The notes below the pieces were generated by a model that saw nothing but the letters and a program-made list of their open reading frames with translations, had not been told where the DNA came from and made no database searches. 64,000 nt of DNA, from assembly GCA_016709025.1 (NCBI GenBank), contig JADJEQ010000019.1, positions 124,001 through 188,000 of the forward strand, written 5' to 3'. Of the stretch, positions 1 to 7,921 are shown piece after piece. How positions within the stretch are numbered: position 1 is the first letter of the stretch; each line of letters begins with the position of its first letter. Both the position numbers and the translations under genes were made by a program. The stretch comes from Bacteroidales bacterium. Lineage in GTDB: Bacteria; Bacteroidota; Bacteroidia; Bacteroidales; Lentimicrobiaceae.

Positions 1-72
1 TGGGATAACCCTATACTGAAATGGGAGACAAAGGATTGGGGGGAAATTCCGGCGGATTTCGGGAGGAAATAA
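1..72 (+). CDS. C-terminal end of an unidentified protein (partial)
   Basis: An open frame runs from the first base to a TAA at 70-72 and gives 23 residues ending in ADFGRK. It is rich in Trp and acidic residues (two WG/WE pairs). The tail resembles the end of a sugar-nucleotide epimerase (RmlC type), but it is too short to assign. The rest of the gene lies outside the window. Confidence 0.45.
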   Translation, partial: WDNPILKWETKDWGEIPADFGRK

Positions 73-165
73 TCAGGTTGTCAAATCAACTTTGCTTTCC
101 TTTCTGCCGACAGTCAGACCCAAGCAATCAGATAATCACAAAAAGCATATTTCAGGCACCGGATT

Positions 166-859
166 ATGACATTTGCCGACCATATTATCAGATTTAACCA
201 GGCGCTTGATTTTACCGGCAAATTGCCTGCCGGCATTCATTTATTGAATCCCTTTAAGGGTAACAATGATATTCCGGAGGTTTCATCCGCTTTCTACAGG
301 AAATTTTACGAAGATCAAAATCCAAGGCATTTAATCCTCGGTATCAACCCCGGCAGGTTTGGCGGTGGCGTAACAGGCATTCCGTTTACCGACACCAAAC
401 GGCTCAGGTCATGAATGTAGCATATATTATTCAGGCCGCGAGACCCATGAAACTTCCTCTGTATTCGTGTACGACGTGATTAAAGCTTACGGGGGTACCA
501 CCTTGTTTTACAAAGATTTTTATATAAATTCAGTTTGTCCGCTTGGTTTTACCATCAGCGATGCGAAAGGAAATGAAAAGAACTACAATTATTACGACAG
601 CCGCGAATTAACGGAAACAGTCTACCCGTTTATTGTCGAAAGCATCAAACAACAGATAGGTTTCGGCATTAAAACGGATATTTGTTTTTGTTTCGGTACC
701 GGTAAGAACGAGAAATTCCTGAGGGAATTAAATGATGAACATGGCTTCTTTAAAACCATCGTTGCCCTGGAGCATCCACGGTTTATCATGCAATACAAGG
801 CAGCATTGAAACAGCAATACATTGACAAATACATAAGCGCATTTAACCGGGTAAAATAA
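166..859 (+). pseudogene. SMUG2-like uracil-DNA glycosylase (DUF4918 type), frameshifted
   Basis: Two adjacent frames together read as one glycosylase of about 230 residues. The first frame (166-414) carries the glycosylase water-activating style motif GINPGRFGGGVTGIPFTD. The second resumes at about 413 with ECSIYYSGRETHETSSVFVYDVI and runs to 859, containing INSVCPLGF and the late ALEHPRF motif. These fit the SMUG2/DUF4918 family, which removes uracil from DNA in base excision repair. Dropping one base near 412 (the T of the premature TGA) restores a continuous frame, so this is a one-base insertion, either a real mutation or a sequence error. Both halves keep normal codon use and motifs, so any inactivation would be recent. 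Confidence 0.8.
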
Positions 860-902
860 GCAACACACCATATAGTACTGCCTGAATTCATGGTCATAGA
901 AT

Positions 903-1187
903 TTGCCCTGATCTGTCAGGTATAAGTTCCGCTCCTTCCGGGCAAAAGCCGTAAGGCTTTCAGTTAAAAGGCAAGCATCGTTCAGATAAAACATAAGCAT
1001 CAGTCAGGGAAAAGCCTTACGGCTTTTTGAGAAGTGTTGAGCATCGTTTCAGGAATTGTTGAGCAACGACCCGGGAAATGATCAGCGCCATCTGGTAAAA
1101 ACGTCCGCTTCTTTTGGGTAAAAGGTCCGCTCCTTTCAGGGAAAAGTTCCGTATCTTTTGGTAAAGAGTTAAGTATCTTTTGATACC
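903..1187. repeat. Degenerate 22-bp tandem repeat array (12-13 units)
   Basis: From 925 the sequence divides into twelve consecutive units of 21-23 bp (starts 925, 947, 969, 991, 1013, 1034, 1056, 1078, 1100, 1123, 1145, 1167), with a weaker possible unit at 903-924. Most units end in a GGGAAA/GGTAAA-like tail; the first half varies, often as AGTTCCGCTC or AGCATCG. The units at 947 and 1013 have cores that are exact reverse complements: 944-960 and 1011-1027 form a 17-bp inverted repeat. There is no open frame across the array and 22 is not a multiple of 3. The last unit runs straight into the HsdM remnant. Confidence 0.8.
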
Positions 1188-1325
1188 TGGCTGAAAGACA
1201 AATCGCTGGCCGATCTGGATAATCTACCAGATCCGGAAGACATTGCAGCCGATATCATTGAGAATCTGGAAGCCGGATTGGAGAGTTTCAGGGAGATTAT
1301 GGTGAAGTTGTCAATTAAAGTTTAA
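1173..1325 (+). pseudogene. hsdM: C-terminal remnant of a type I restriction-modification methylase (HsdM)
   Basis: A frame from just after a TAA at 1170-1172 to TAA at 1323-1325 gives 50 residues including FDTWLKDKSLADLDNLP, DPEDIAADIIENLEAGLE and FREI. This pattern (WLKD-SLED-LP-P-IA-EI-ENLEAALEQF) is the extreme C-terminus of HsdM, the adenine methylase of type I systems. There is no start codon, no catalytic NPPY region and no hsdS or hsdR nearby. It is therefore a leftover of a lost system, with the 22-bp repeat array where the rest of the gene would be. Confidence 0.7.
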
Positions 1326-1592
1326 AAAATTACCAGTATGCCCCTGATTTTACATTTTGGTAAAACTCTGCTAACCGGATAAATAGTAAAAACATGTTGG
1401 TTGTTAATTCAGCATTTTGTCAAATATGACATAGTGTTTTCTTACTTCTTATTTTCCTCCGATAGATTACAAATCACCAAACCGGCTTACTTGCTGGCAG
1501 AATACGTAAGCTTAACTCCCACATTTAGTGCAACTTGGTGTTTTGGTGCCTTGGTGGCAAGAACCTTATTGTTTTTAATAAGTCAACAGTGA
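1326..1592. other. Intergenic stretch without a convincing gene
   Basis: An open frame of 63 codons lies at 1401-1592, but it has no family resemblance. Its end overlaps low-complexity TTGGTG/TTGGTGCC text (1530-1560) of a kind often seen in Bacteroidota intergenic repeats. I see no other structure before the tRNA promoter. Confidence 0.5.
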
Positions 1593-1621
1593 TTGGAAAA
1601 TCCTAAAAAATTGTATCTTTG
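1593..1621 (+). promoter_or_regulatory. Bacteroidota-type promoter for tRNA-Leu
   Basis: TTGG at 1593-1596 is followed after 17 bases by TATCTTTG at 1614-1621, which matches the TAnnTTTG -7 element of Bacteroidota. The tRNA begins 24 bases further on. Confidence 0.6.
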
Positions 1622-1644
1622 CCACCCTTAATACCTGTTCACCT

Positions 1645-1728
1645 GCCCCGGTGGCGGAATTGGTAGACGCGTCGGTCTCAAAAACCGATGAGTGTGAGCT
1701 CGTGCCGGTTCGATTCCGGCCCGGGGTA
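1645..1728 (+). tRNA. tRNA-Leu (anticodon CAA)
   Basis: An 84-nt type II tRNA with a long variable arm. The acceptor GCCCCGG pairs with CCGGGGT, and the T arm carries GGTTCGATTCC. The anticodon stem TCGGT/ACCGA closes a seven-base loop CTCAAAA whose centre is CAA, decoding UUG. The 3' CCA is not encoded. Confidence 0.95.
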
Positions 1729-1730
1729 CA

Positions 1731-1771
1731 AAAAAGCCCTTTGAAGATGCAAGTCTGAAAGGGCTTTTTTT
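1731..1771 (+). terminator. Rho-independent terminator after tRNA-Leu
   Basis: AAAGCCCTTT (1733-1742) pairs with AAAGGGCTTT (1758-1767) and is followed by a T run. Confidence 0.8.
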
Positions 1772-1848
1772 ATTGCTTTTATTGCTTTCAATTACAAATG
1801 ACCATCTGGCTATGATTTTTATAATTTAGCACCCTGAACTTCTAAAGC

Positions 1849-3807
1849 ATGCAACACCCCCTTCGCAACATTGCCATCATGGCGCATGCCGATGCCGGAA
1901 AAACGACCATTACTGAGCAGTTTCTTTACCTGGCAGGACAAACGCGTCAACCCGGCAGTGTTGACAAAGGTACTGCGCAGACAGATTTTCTGCCGGTGGA
2001 AAAAGAGCGGGGGATTTCGGTCAGTTCTTCCCACACTTCATTTCATTGGGGCAATACCCGCATCAACCTGATCGATACCCCCGGCCATGTCGATTTTTCG
2101 GCCGATGTGGAACGGATCATGCGGGTTCCCGATGGCGTTATACTGGTTATTTCAGCCGTGGAGGGGGTCCAGGCACATACCGAAACATTATGGCATGCCC
2201 TGAGAGAACGTCAGATACCGGTCATTTTCTTTATCAATAAAATTGATAGGGTAGGCGCTGATACTGATGCGGTTATTCGCACAATAGAGAAGGATATGAA
2301 AATTATCCCCATGGCTTTTCAGGAAATAATCGGGGAAGACGAAAACGTCTCCGGTTTCAGGAGTCTATGGAGCGCTGATTATATGGATGCCCGCTTGCTT
2401 GAAAAGGTTGTTGAATGCGATGAGGGTCTGATGAACAGCTATCTTGAGGGCAAGGTGCTTTTGTTTGGGGAGCTTGACAAACAAATGGCCCGGCTGATTC
2501 AGTGCGGCAACATTTATCCGCTCATGTTTGGCTCGGCGAAATCAGGAACCGGTATTGAGGAATTACTGAATTATGTCGTCAGGTATTTCCCGTCCCCTCA
2601 GGGCGGAACCGGGAAACCGCTTTCCGCACTGGTATATGGAATCGGTCACGATAAAATCATGGGGAAGATAGCCTATGTTCGGGTGTTTAATGGTTCGATT
2701 TCCAACCGGGAGGTTATAGTAAATGCAACTCAGGATACTAAAGAAAAGGTAACCCAGGTACGGCGGATATTTCCTGGCCGGTTTGAGGATACCGGGATGG
2801 TTGAAGCGGGCGATCTGGCAGGTCTCTGTGGCCTTGGAAGCGCCTGTGTTGGCGATCTGCTCGGTGAGCCCGGTGATGATATCCCGGAATATGTTAAGCT
2901 CAGGACGCCACTGATCATCGTTCAGGTGAAAGCCGTAAATCAAAAAGACTACCCGGCGCTGGCGGCTGCAATGCTTGAACTTTCAGCCGAGGATCCGGCC
3001 CTTGAATTTGAATGGATGCGTGATGAATCAGAGCTTCAGGTAAAAATCATGGGGTGGATACAGATGGAGGTGCTTGAACGCATTTTGGCCGACAGGTTCG
3101 GTATTGAAGCAAAGTTTGAGAATCCTACCGTGATATATAAGGAGACTCCCGCTTCTACAGGGGAAGGTTTTGTGCAATACTGGATGCCCAAACCCTGCTG
3201 GGCCATCATGAAATTCCGCATTGAGCCTGGTGAAAGGGGAAGCGGGGTTTCATACAGAAGCCTCCTGAGCGTGAACGATGTTCAGCAGAAATACCAGAAT
3301 GAGGTGGAAAGAACCATCAGCGCAGCATTGAAACAAGGAATCAAGGGTTGGGAAGTTACGGATATCAGGATAACGCTCATTGAAGGGGAAGACCATCCGG
3401 TACACTCGAGGGCAGGTGATTTCGCCGTTGCCACACCGATGGGTATTATGAATGGCCTGGTCAATACCGGTACCACCCTGCTTGAACCGATGATTCGTTA
3501 CAAAATCGATGCGCCTGAAGAACTACTGGGTATCATTACCAGTGATGTTACCCAGATGCGGGGAAATTTTGATTCTCCGGTGATCAGTTCAGGCCGGTTT
3601 ATCTTAACGGGCGGGTTGCCCCTGTCCACTTCCATCGATTACCCGGTTAAACTGAGTTCACGCTCGGGTGGCAAGGCCAGGATTTCCACACAATTTTCCG
3701 GTTACCGCGAATGTACAGATGAACAGGGCGTAATCAGGCCTTACCGGGGAATCAGCCCGCTCGATACATCGAAATACATCCTGAAGGCAAGAAAGGCTCT
3801 CCAGTAA
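1849..3807 (+). CDS. EF-G-like translational GTPase, TetM/TetQ ribosomal-protection type
   Basis: A 652-residue GTPase of the elongation factor G superfamily. The G1 loop AHADAGKT is at residues 12-19, G3 DTPGH at 76-80, G4 NKID at 130-133 and a G5-like GSAKSG at about 228. Domains II to V follow and the C-terminus has the SPLDTSKYILKAR ending. At about 650 residues it is shorter than EF-G (about 700) and matches the tetracycline ribosomal-protection proteins (TetM/O/Q, about 640). Those bind the ribosome, release tetracycline and hydrolyse GTP. Chromosomal members of this subfamily need not confer resistance, so the substrate is inferred. It stands alone after tRNA-Leu. The ATG at 1849 gives a start close to the usual distance before the G1 loop. 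Confidence 0.8.
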   Translation: MQHPLRNIAIMAHADAGKTTITEQFLYLAGQTRQPGSVDKGTAQTDFLPVEKERGISVSSSHTSFHWGNTRINLIDTPGHVDFSADVERIMRVPDGVILVISAVEGVQAHTETLWHALRERQIPVIFFINKIDRVGADTDAVIRTIEKDMKIIPMAFQEIIGEDENVSGFRSLWSADYMDARLLEKVVECDEGLMNSYLEGKVLLFGELDKQMARLIQCGNIYPLMFGSAKSGTGIEELLNYVVRYFPSPQGGTGKPLSALVYGIGHDKIMGKIAYVRVFNGSISNREVIVNATQDTKEKVTQVRRIFPGRFEDTGMVEAGDLAGLCGLGSACVGDLLGEPGDDIPEYVKLRTPLIIVQVKAVNQKDYPALAAAMLELSAEDPALEFEWMRDESELQVKIMGWIQMEVLERILADRFGIEAKFENPTVIYKETPASTGEGFVQYWMPKPCWAIMKFRIEPGERGSGVSYRSLLSVNDVQQKYQNEVERTISAALKQGIKGWEVTDIRITLIEGEDHPVHSRAGDFAVATPMGIMNGLVNTGTTLLEPMIRYKIDAPEELLGIITSDVTQMRGNFDSPVISSGRFILTGGLPLSTSIDYPVKLSSRSGGKARISTQFSGYRECTDEQGVIRPYRGISPLDTSKYILKARKALQ

Positions 3808-4084
3808 TAAGTTTTATTTCAACCTGACACCTGTAATTTGAATTATGAGTTCACTCCGAAATCTATATATTTGACACCAAAGCACTAATCCACCAAAATC
3901 ACCATTTTAATATAATGATATGCAATACTTTGTGTAACCCTGACTGCCGTCAGGCAGGCTGCTTGCTGCAATCAGGATTGGGGTCCTGGTCATTTGGTGC
4001 CCAATCTTCTTTATTGACTTTTCAGAGCAGGCCCTGTTATTCAGTTTAAAACCGGAATCCTGAAAACTTCTGTTTAACCATGGT

Positions 4085-5548
4085 TTATCTGACCAATGTT
4101 GCCAGTTCGCCCGGCGTATCCGGCATAGCAATAATTTTCCTGGTTTTGGCATCCAGCAGCACCATAACCGGAGTTGCGAGTATAAAGTAGTCGTTGGCTA
4201 TTTTACTGTTGATGCCTTCTGTTGCCCTCAGGTGTTTCCAGCCATTCAACTCTGATGATTTATTTTCCCAGGCTGCAACTTCGGTTTCTGTTTCATCGAG
4301 ACTAACGGCGACAACTGCCAGATTCTGTTTTACTTCAGCTTTCAAACTCCAGGGGTATACTACATCAATGGTTTCTTTACAATGGCTGCAATCAGCCGAC
4401 CAGAATAATATAAGAATGTATTTTTGTTCAGAGCGAAAGGTGCTGAGCGTGAAAATGGTTTTATCCCTGTCAATAAGAGAAAAATCAGGAGCGATTATTC
4501 CCGGTTTCAGGTTCTCCATTCCTTTCAGCCTCCGTTCAATCTCCATGCGTTGGGTCGTAAGGCAGGCAGGGTCATTCAGGTAAGGCTCCAGTACTTTCAT
4601 TCCCTGGGGCATATCGTTTGTTTCGAAACCCCGGTAGAAGTAATCGACCATCCAACCATAAACAAGAGGATCTCCTAACCTTGCCTTTTCAATGGCACTC
4701 CTGGCTGCAGCGGGGATCAGCGAATCGCGCAAAGCGGCGGTGGTAGCCATTTGCCCGTGCAGGTTCACATAACTGTTCATCCAGTCGTTCATTTGGGCGG
4801 TTTTAATAATTACCGGGTCGTTGAAATCAATCCCATCGAAATAATGCGCAATCAGGCTCAGCAACCGATCCTTTTCATTCCCCTGAAATACAATCTGCGG
4901 AAGAAAATTAAAGCGATACAGGCTGGAAGCAAAAAGCGTTGCATCCTCCTTTACCTTTTGATCCAGCCAGTTATTATAGGCTTGCCGGCGCTTCTCATAT
5001 TCTTTAATACCCTGAAGGTAAAAATCTGAATCAGGAGAATCGTATTCCATGAGAAATTGCTGCAACAGGCCTATTTTCTGCTTTTGACGGGCGTTTTCTG
5101 TTGAGAAGAGGGCAAAGGCAGCATTTTCCTTCTCTTCTTTACCAAACCACGAACTGTCAGGGTTGTTGGCAAACATAGGATGCATCCACAACTCTATTGG
5201 ATCGTTCCCGATCAGAATCCGCTTTTCGCTGGGATAAGGCGTGCTTTCAGACTTCTCCTTGTAGTCGAATCTTAAAACAAACTCTCCGGGCATATACTCT
5301 GCCGGTATCGGTAATGAGGCGGTTTCCCCATTCTTAACCGACTTTAGTTCTGCAATGGTTTTAAATTGCTTAGTCCCCGACATGGGCATCAGGCTGATCT
5401 TTGTTTCGGTAACTCCCCGCAGGTGAATTGTTATGTTTTTGCTTTGTGCATTTGCATTAAAGAAAGGCCCCAAACCAATGAATAAAGTCGACAATAAAAC
5501 AACAAATTGTCTTCGTTCCATTTTAAAAAGTAATCTTTGAAAAATCAT
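4085..5548 (-). CDS. Periplasmic thioredoxin-fold protein (TlpA-like, with DUF4369-like N-terminus)
   Basis: A thioredoxin-like domain fills the last 140 residues, with the redox pair in FWSADCSHCKE (Cys 387 and 390 of the 487-residue reading) and the cis-Pro region ATPVMVLLD. About 300 residues of helical sequence precede it, as in Bacteroidota TlpA/ResA-type proteins that act on disulfides in the periplasm. The first ATG gives nine extra residues. The ATG at 5521 begins a good signal peptide (MERRQFVVLLSTLFIGLGPF, cut after NANAQ), so I favour a 478-residue protein from 5521. It is transcribed alone and its partner is unknown. Confidence 0.75.
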   Translation of the reverse strand: MIFQRLLFKMERRQFVVLLSTLFIGLGPFFNANAQSKNITIHLRGVTETKISLMPMSGTKQFKTIAELKSVKNGETASLPIPAEYMPGEFVLRFDYKEKSESTPYPSEKRILIGNDPIELWMHPMFANNPDSSWFGKEEKENAAFALFSTENARQKQKIGLLQQFLMEYDSPDSDFYLQGIKEYEKRRQAYNNWLDQKVKEDATLFASSLYRFNFLPQIVFQGNEKDRLLSLIAHYFDGIDFNDPVIIKTAQMNDWMNSYVNLHGQMATTAALRDSLIPAAARSAIEKARLGDPLVYGWMVDYFYRGFETNDMPQGMKVLEPYLNDPACLTTQRMEIERRLKGMENLKPGIIAPDFSLIDRDKTIFTLSTFRSEQKYILILFWSADCSHCKETIDVVYPWSLKAEVKQNLAVVAVSLDETETEVAAWENKSSELNGWKHLRATEGINSKIANDYFILATPVMVLLDAKTRKIIAMPDTPGELATLVR

Positions 5549-6192
5549 ATTTGTTAAATTTTTAGAGGCTGTTTAAATTTATATTTCCTTTTTCAATAGG
5601 CCCGTCCTTTAGATCGGGCATATCGATAAATAACAAAAGCAGTGGGCAAAATCCTGAATAATTTATTATGAACCCCACATGAATTGCAAACACAAACATG
5701 TATCAATTAGTTTACAAACATATGGGCTCCCCGCCTGCGTCGGGCAGGCATCCGACCGATAAAAACAAAATTAATTCCGGATGAATTTACAAATTTTTCA
5801 GGATTTTGCCATTATCTGCGATTTTTTTCGAACCCAGACCTAAAGGACGGCACCATTCATAGAATTTAACAAAATTTAAATTACTTAACGCTATTCCAGT
5901 CGAAATATGAATGGTGTCATGATGTTCGCGCCTGCCGTCGGACAGCCCATTTGACACATGGGTAGCCGGGCGTAAGACGAAATATTAACAGACGATAGAT
6001 TAAACATAAAAGTATGAAAAAGTTTTTATTTTTCTCATGGTATTTTTTGAAGAAAGCAAAAAGCACATTCCCGGGTTGAGCGATTTGAGCGAATCGAACT
6101 ACGTTTTGTTTGGGTTATATTTTAACCGTAAATTTTGTATTTTATTAACAGGGCCAACAGGGCACAGCGTAATTCAACATCCGATAATTCGT
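5549..6192. other. Intergenic region with nested inverted repeats
   Basis: No gene is supported here. CCGTCCTTTAG (5602-5612) is the reverse complement of 5840-5850. Directly after that, CACCATTCATA (5851-5861) is the reverse complement of 5906-5916. Two short palindromic cores of the CCTGC-GGCAGG kind sit at 5733-5749 and 5930-5947. The rest is AT-rich. Confidence 0.6.
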
Positions 6193-6200
6193 TAACTTTG
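6193..6200 (+). promoter_or_regulatory. -7 promoter element for the S41 peptidase
   Basis: TAACTTTG matches TAnnTTTG. It lies downstream of the earliest in-frame ATG (6135) and 21 bases before the ATG at 6222, which supports the later start. Confidence 0.55.
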
Positions 6201-6221
6201 CACAAAAATCGACCCGTTTCC

Positions 6222-7844
6222 ATGTACAACAATAAACGCTTCACAATATACTTACCCATTGCTTTTGCCCTGGTGCTTATCGCTGGCTTTTTTCTTGGTG
6301 CCACACTGGTTAAGAACTCTTCCGAGAGCAATACACTGCTTCAGAGCTTCAAATCGCAGAAATACGATCCGGTAAACGATGTCATTTCCTATATAAAGCA
6401 GGATTATGTTGATTCAGTAAATGAGGAAGCACTCAGCCACTCTGCCATCGAAGGCATCCTGGCAGAACTTGACCCGCATTCACAGTTCATTTCAGCAGAA
6501 GAGTTTAATGAAGTGAATGATCCGCTGCTGGGTAATTTTGATGGAATCGGGGTACAGTTCAGGCTCGAAAAAGACACGGTTTATATCATCAATACCATAC
6601 CTGGCGGGCCATCTGCTAAAGCAGGGATACTAGCCGGCGACAGGATTATCAAGGTTGAAAGTAAATTAATAGCCGGAGTGAAAACTTCAAACAACGATGT
6701 AATGAAGTTACTCAAGGGAGAACGTGGTACGAAAGTTAATGTGAGCATTCTTCGTCGTGGGGTGAAGAAATTACTAAAGTTTGAACTGGTCCGCGATGTA
6801 ATTCCTACTTACAGTGTTGATATTGCCTTTATCCCCGAGCCTGCCACCGGCTACATCAAGTTATCGAAATTTTCGGCAACCACTTCTGAAGAATTAAGCC
6901 AGGCCCTGATTACGTTAAAATCCAAAGGGATGAAAAGCCTGGTGCTTGATTTAAGGGGTAATTCCGGAGGTTATTTACAGGCCGCCATCGACGTGGCCGA
7001 TGAGTTTCTTTCAGCCGGAAAGCTGATCGTATACACGGAAGGGCTTAACAGACCCCGGCAGGTTGCAAACGCGACGGGAAAGGGGCTTTTTGAAAAAGGG
7101 AAACTGATTGTTTTAATTGATGAGGGCTCTGCATCCTCGAGTGAGATTGTGGCAGGGGCGCTTCAGGACAACGACAGGGCTACCCTGGTCGGTCGCCGGT
7201 CTTTTGGTAAGGGATTGGTTCAGGAGCAACTTTCGCTGCCCGATGGATCGGCCATCAGACTTACCGTTGCACGGTATTATACCCCGACCGGTCGCAGCAT
7301 CCAGAAACCCTATACTAAAGGTCATTCGGAAGAGTACCAGGAAGAATTATATGCAAGGATGATTCATGGAGAATTTGAAAGTCAGGACAGTGTTAAATTT
7401 AACGATTCGCTCAAATATACCACTCCGGGCGGGCGGATTGTATATGGTGGCGGCGGTATCATGCCCGATGTATTTCTGCCGCTCGAAAAGAATGAAAATT
7501 ACGCATACTACAATGCCATAATGAATAAAGGTCTGGTTTATCAGTTTGCATTTGAATACACCGACCTGAACAGGAAAACACTCAATACCTATAAGGATTT
7601 TCAGGATTTTGACAATCGTTTTATAATTACCCCTGCAATTTTTCAGAGTTTTGTCGATTTTGGCGCAAAAAATGAAGTGAAACCCGATCCTGCAGGAATA
7701 GCTTTTTCGAAAAACGAGATTTCAAATCTTTTTAAAGCCCTGGTTGCCCGGAACCTGTTCGATGAAAAAGGGTTCTATCCCATCTTTCTGAAAACCGATA
7801 AAACCTTTGTGAAAGCGATGGAGGAGCTAAAAAAAATGAAGTAA
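6222..7844 (+). CDS. S41 family C-terminal processing peptidase
   Basis: A 540-residue envelope protease. An uncleaved N-terminal membrane anchor (residues about 8-30) is followed by a PDZ domain (GIGVQFRLEKDTVYI to about residue 190) and the S41 catalytic domain. The Ser in GSASSSEIVAGALQD and the Lys in SFGKGLVQ match the Ser/Lys dyad of Tsp/CtpA, which trims the C-termini of periplasmic proteins. The C-terminal 150 residues are a helical extension usual in Bacteroidota members. I chose the ATG at 6222 because a TAACTTTG promoter element lies between it and the earlier ATG at 6135, and because it places the anchor at the N-terminus. It converges on glmS across a shared terminator. Confidence 0.9.
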   Translation: MYNNKRFTIYLPIAFALVLIAGFFLGATLVKNSSESNTLLQSFKSQKYDPVNDVISYIKQDYVDSVNEEALSHSAIEGILAELDPHSQFISAEEFNEVNDPLLGNFDGIGVQFRLEKDTVYIINTIPGGPSAKAGILAGDRIIKVESKLIAGVKTSNNDVMKLLKGERGTKVNVSILRRGVKKLLKFELVRDVIPTYSVDIAFIPEPATGYIKLSKFSATTSEELSQALITLKSKGMKSLVLDLRGNSGGYLQAAIDVADEFLSAGKLIVYTEGLNRPRQVANATGKGLFEKGKLIVLIDEGSASSSEIVAGALQDNDRATLVGRRSFGKGLVQEQLSLPDGSAIRLTVARYYTPTGRSIQKPYTKGHSEEYQEELYARMIHGEFESQDSVKFNDSLKYTTPGGRIVYGGGGIMPDVFLPLEKNENYAYYNAIMNKGLVYQFAFEYTDLNRKTLNTYKDFQDFDNRFIITPAIFQSFVDFGAKNEVKPDPAGIAFSKNEISNLFKALVARNLFDEKGFYPIFLKTDKTFVKAMEELKKMK

Positions 7845-7863
7845 TACCGGATTTGTCAGACAT

Positions 7864-7906
7864 AAAAAAAGCCCATATATCATCAAAGCGATAGAAGGGC
7901 TTTTTT
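7864..7906. terminator. Bidirectional terminator between S41 peptidase and glmS
   Basis: AAAAAAAGCCC (7864-7873) pairs with GGGCTTTTTT (7897-7906), with A and T runs on either side, so it serves both convergent genes. Confidence 0.8.
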
Positions 7907-7921
7907 CGTTAGACTGGTGTT

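Noticed and set aside
925..1187. CRISPR array
   Set aside because: Units are 22 bp with no separate constant repeat and spacer, and no cas gene is nearby.
1401..1592. A 63-codon open frame before tRNA-Leu
   Set aside because: No family resemblance; the end lies in low-complexity TTGGTG text common in intergenic regions.
3907..4152. 81-codon minus-strand frame overlapping the end of the thioredoxin-fold gene
   Set aside because: It overlaps a well-supported gene on the same strand and has no recognisable features.
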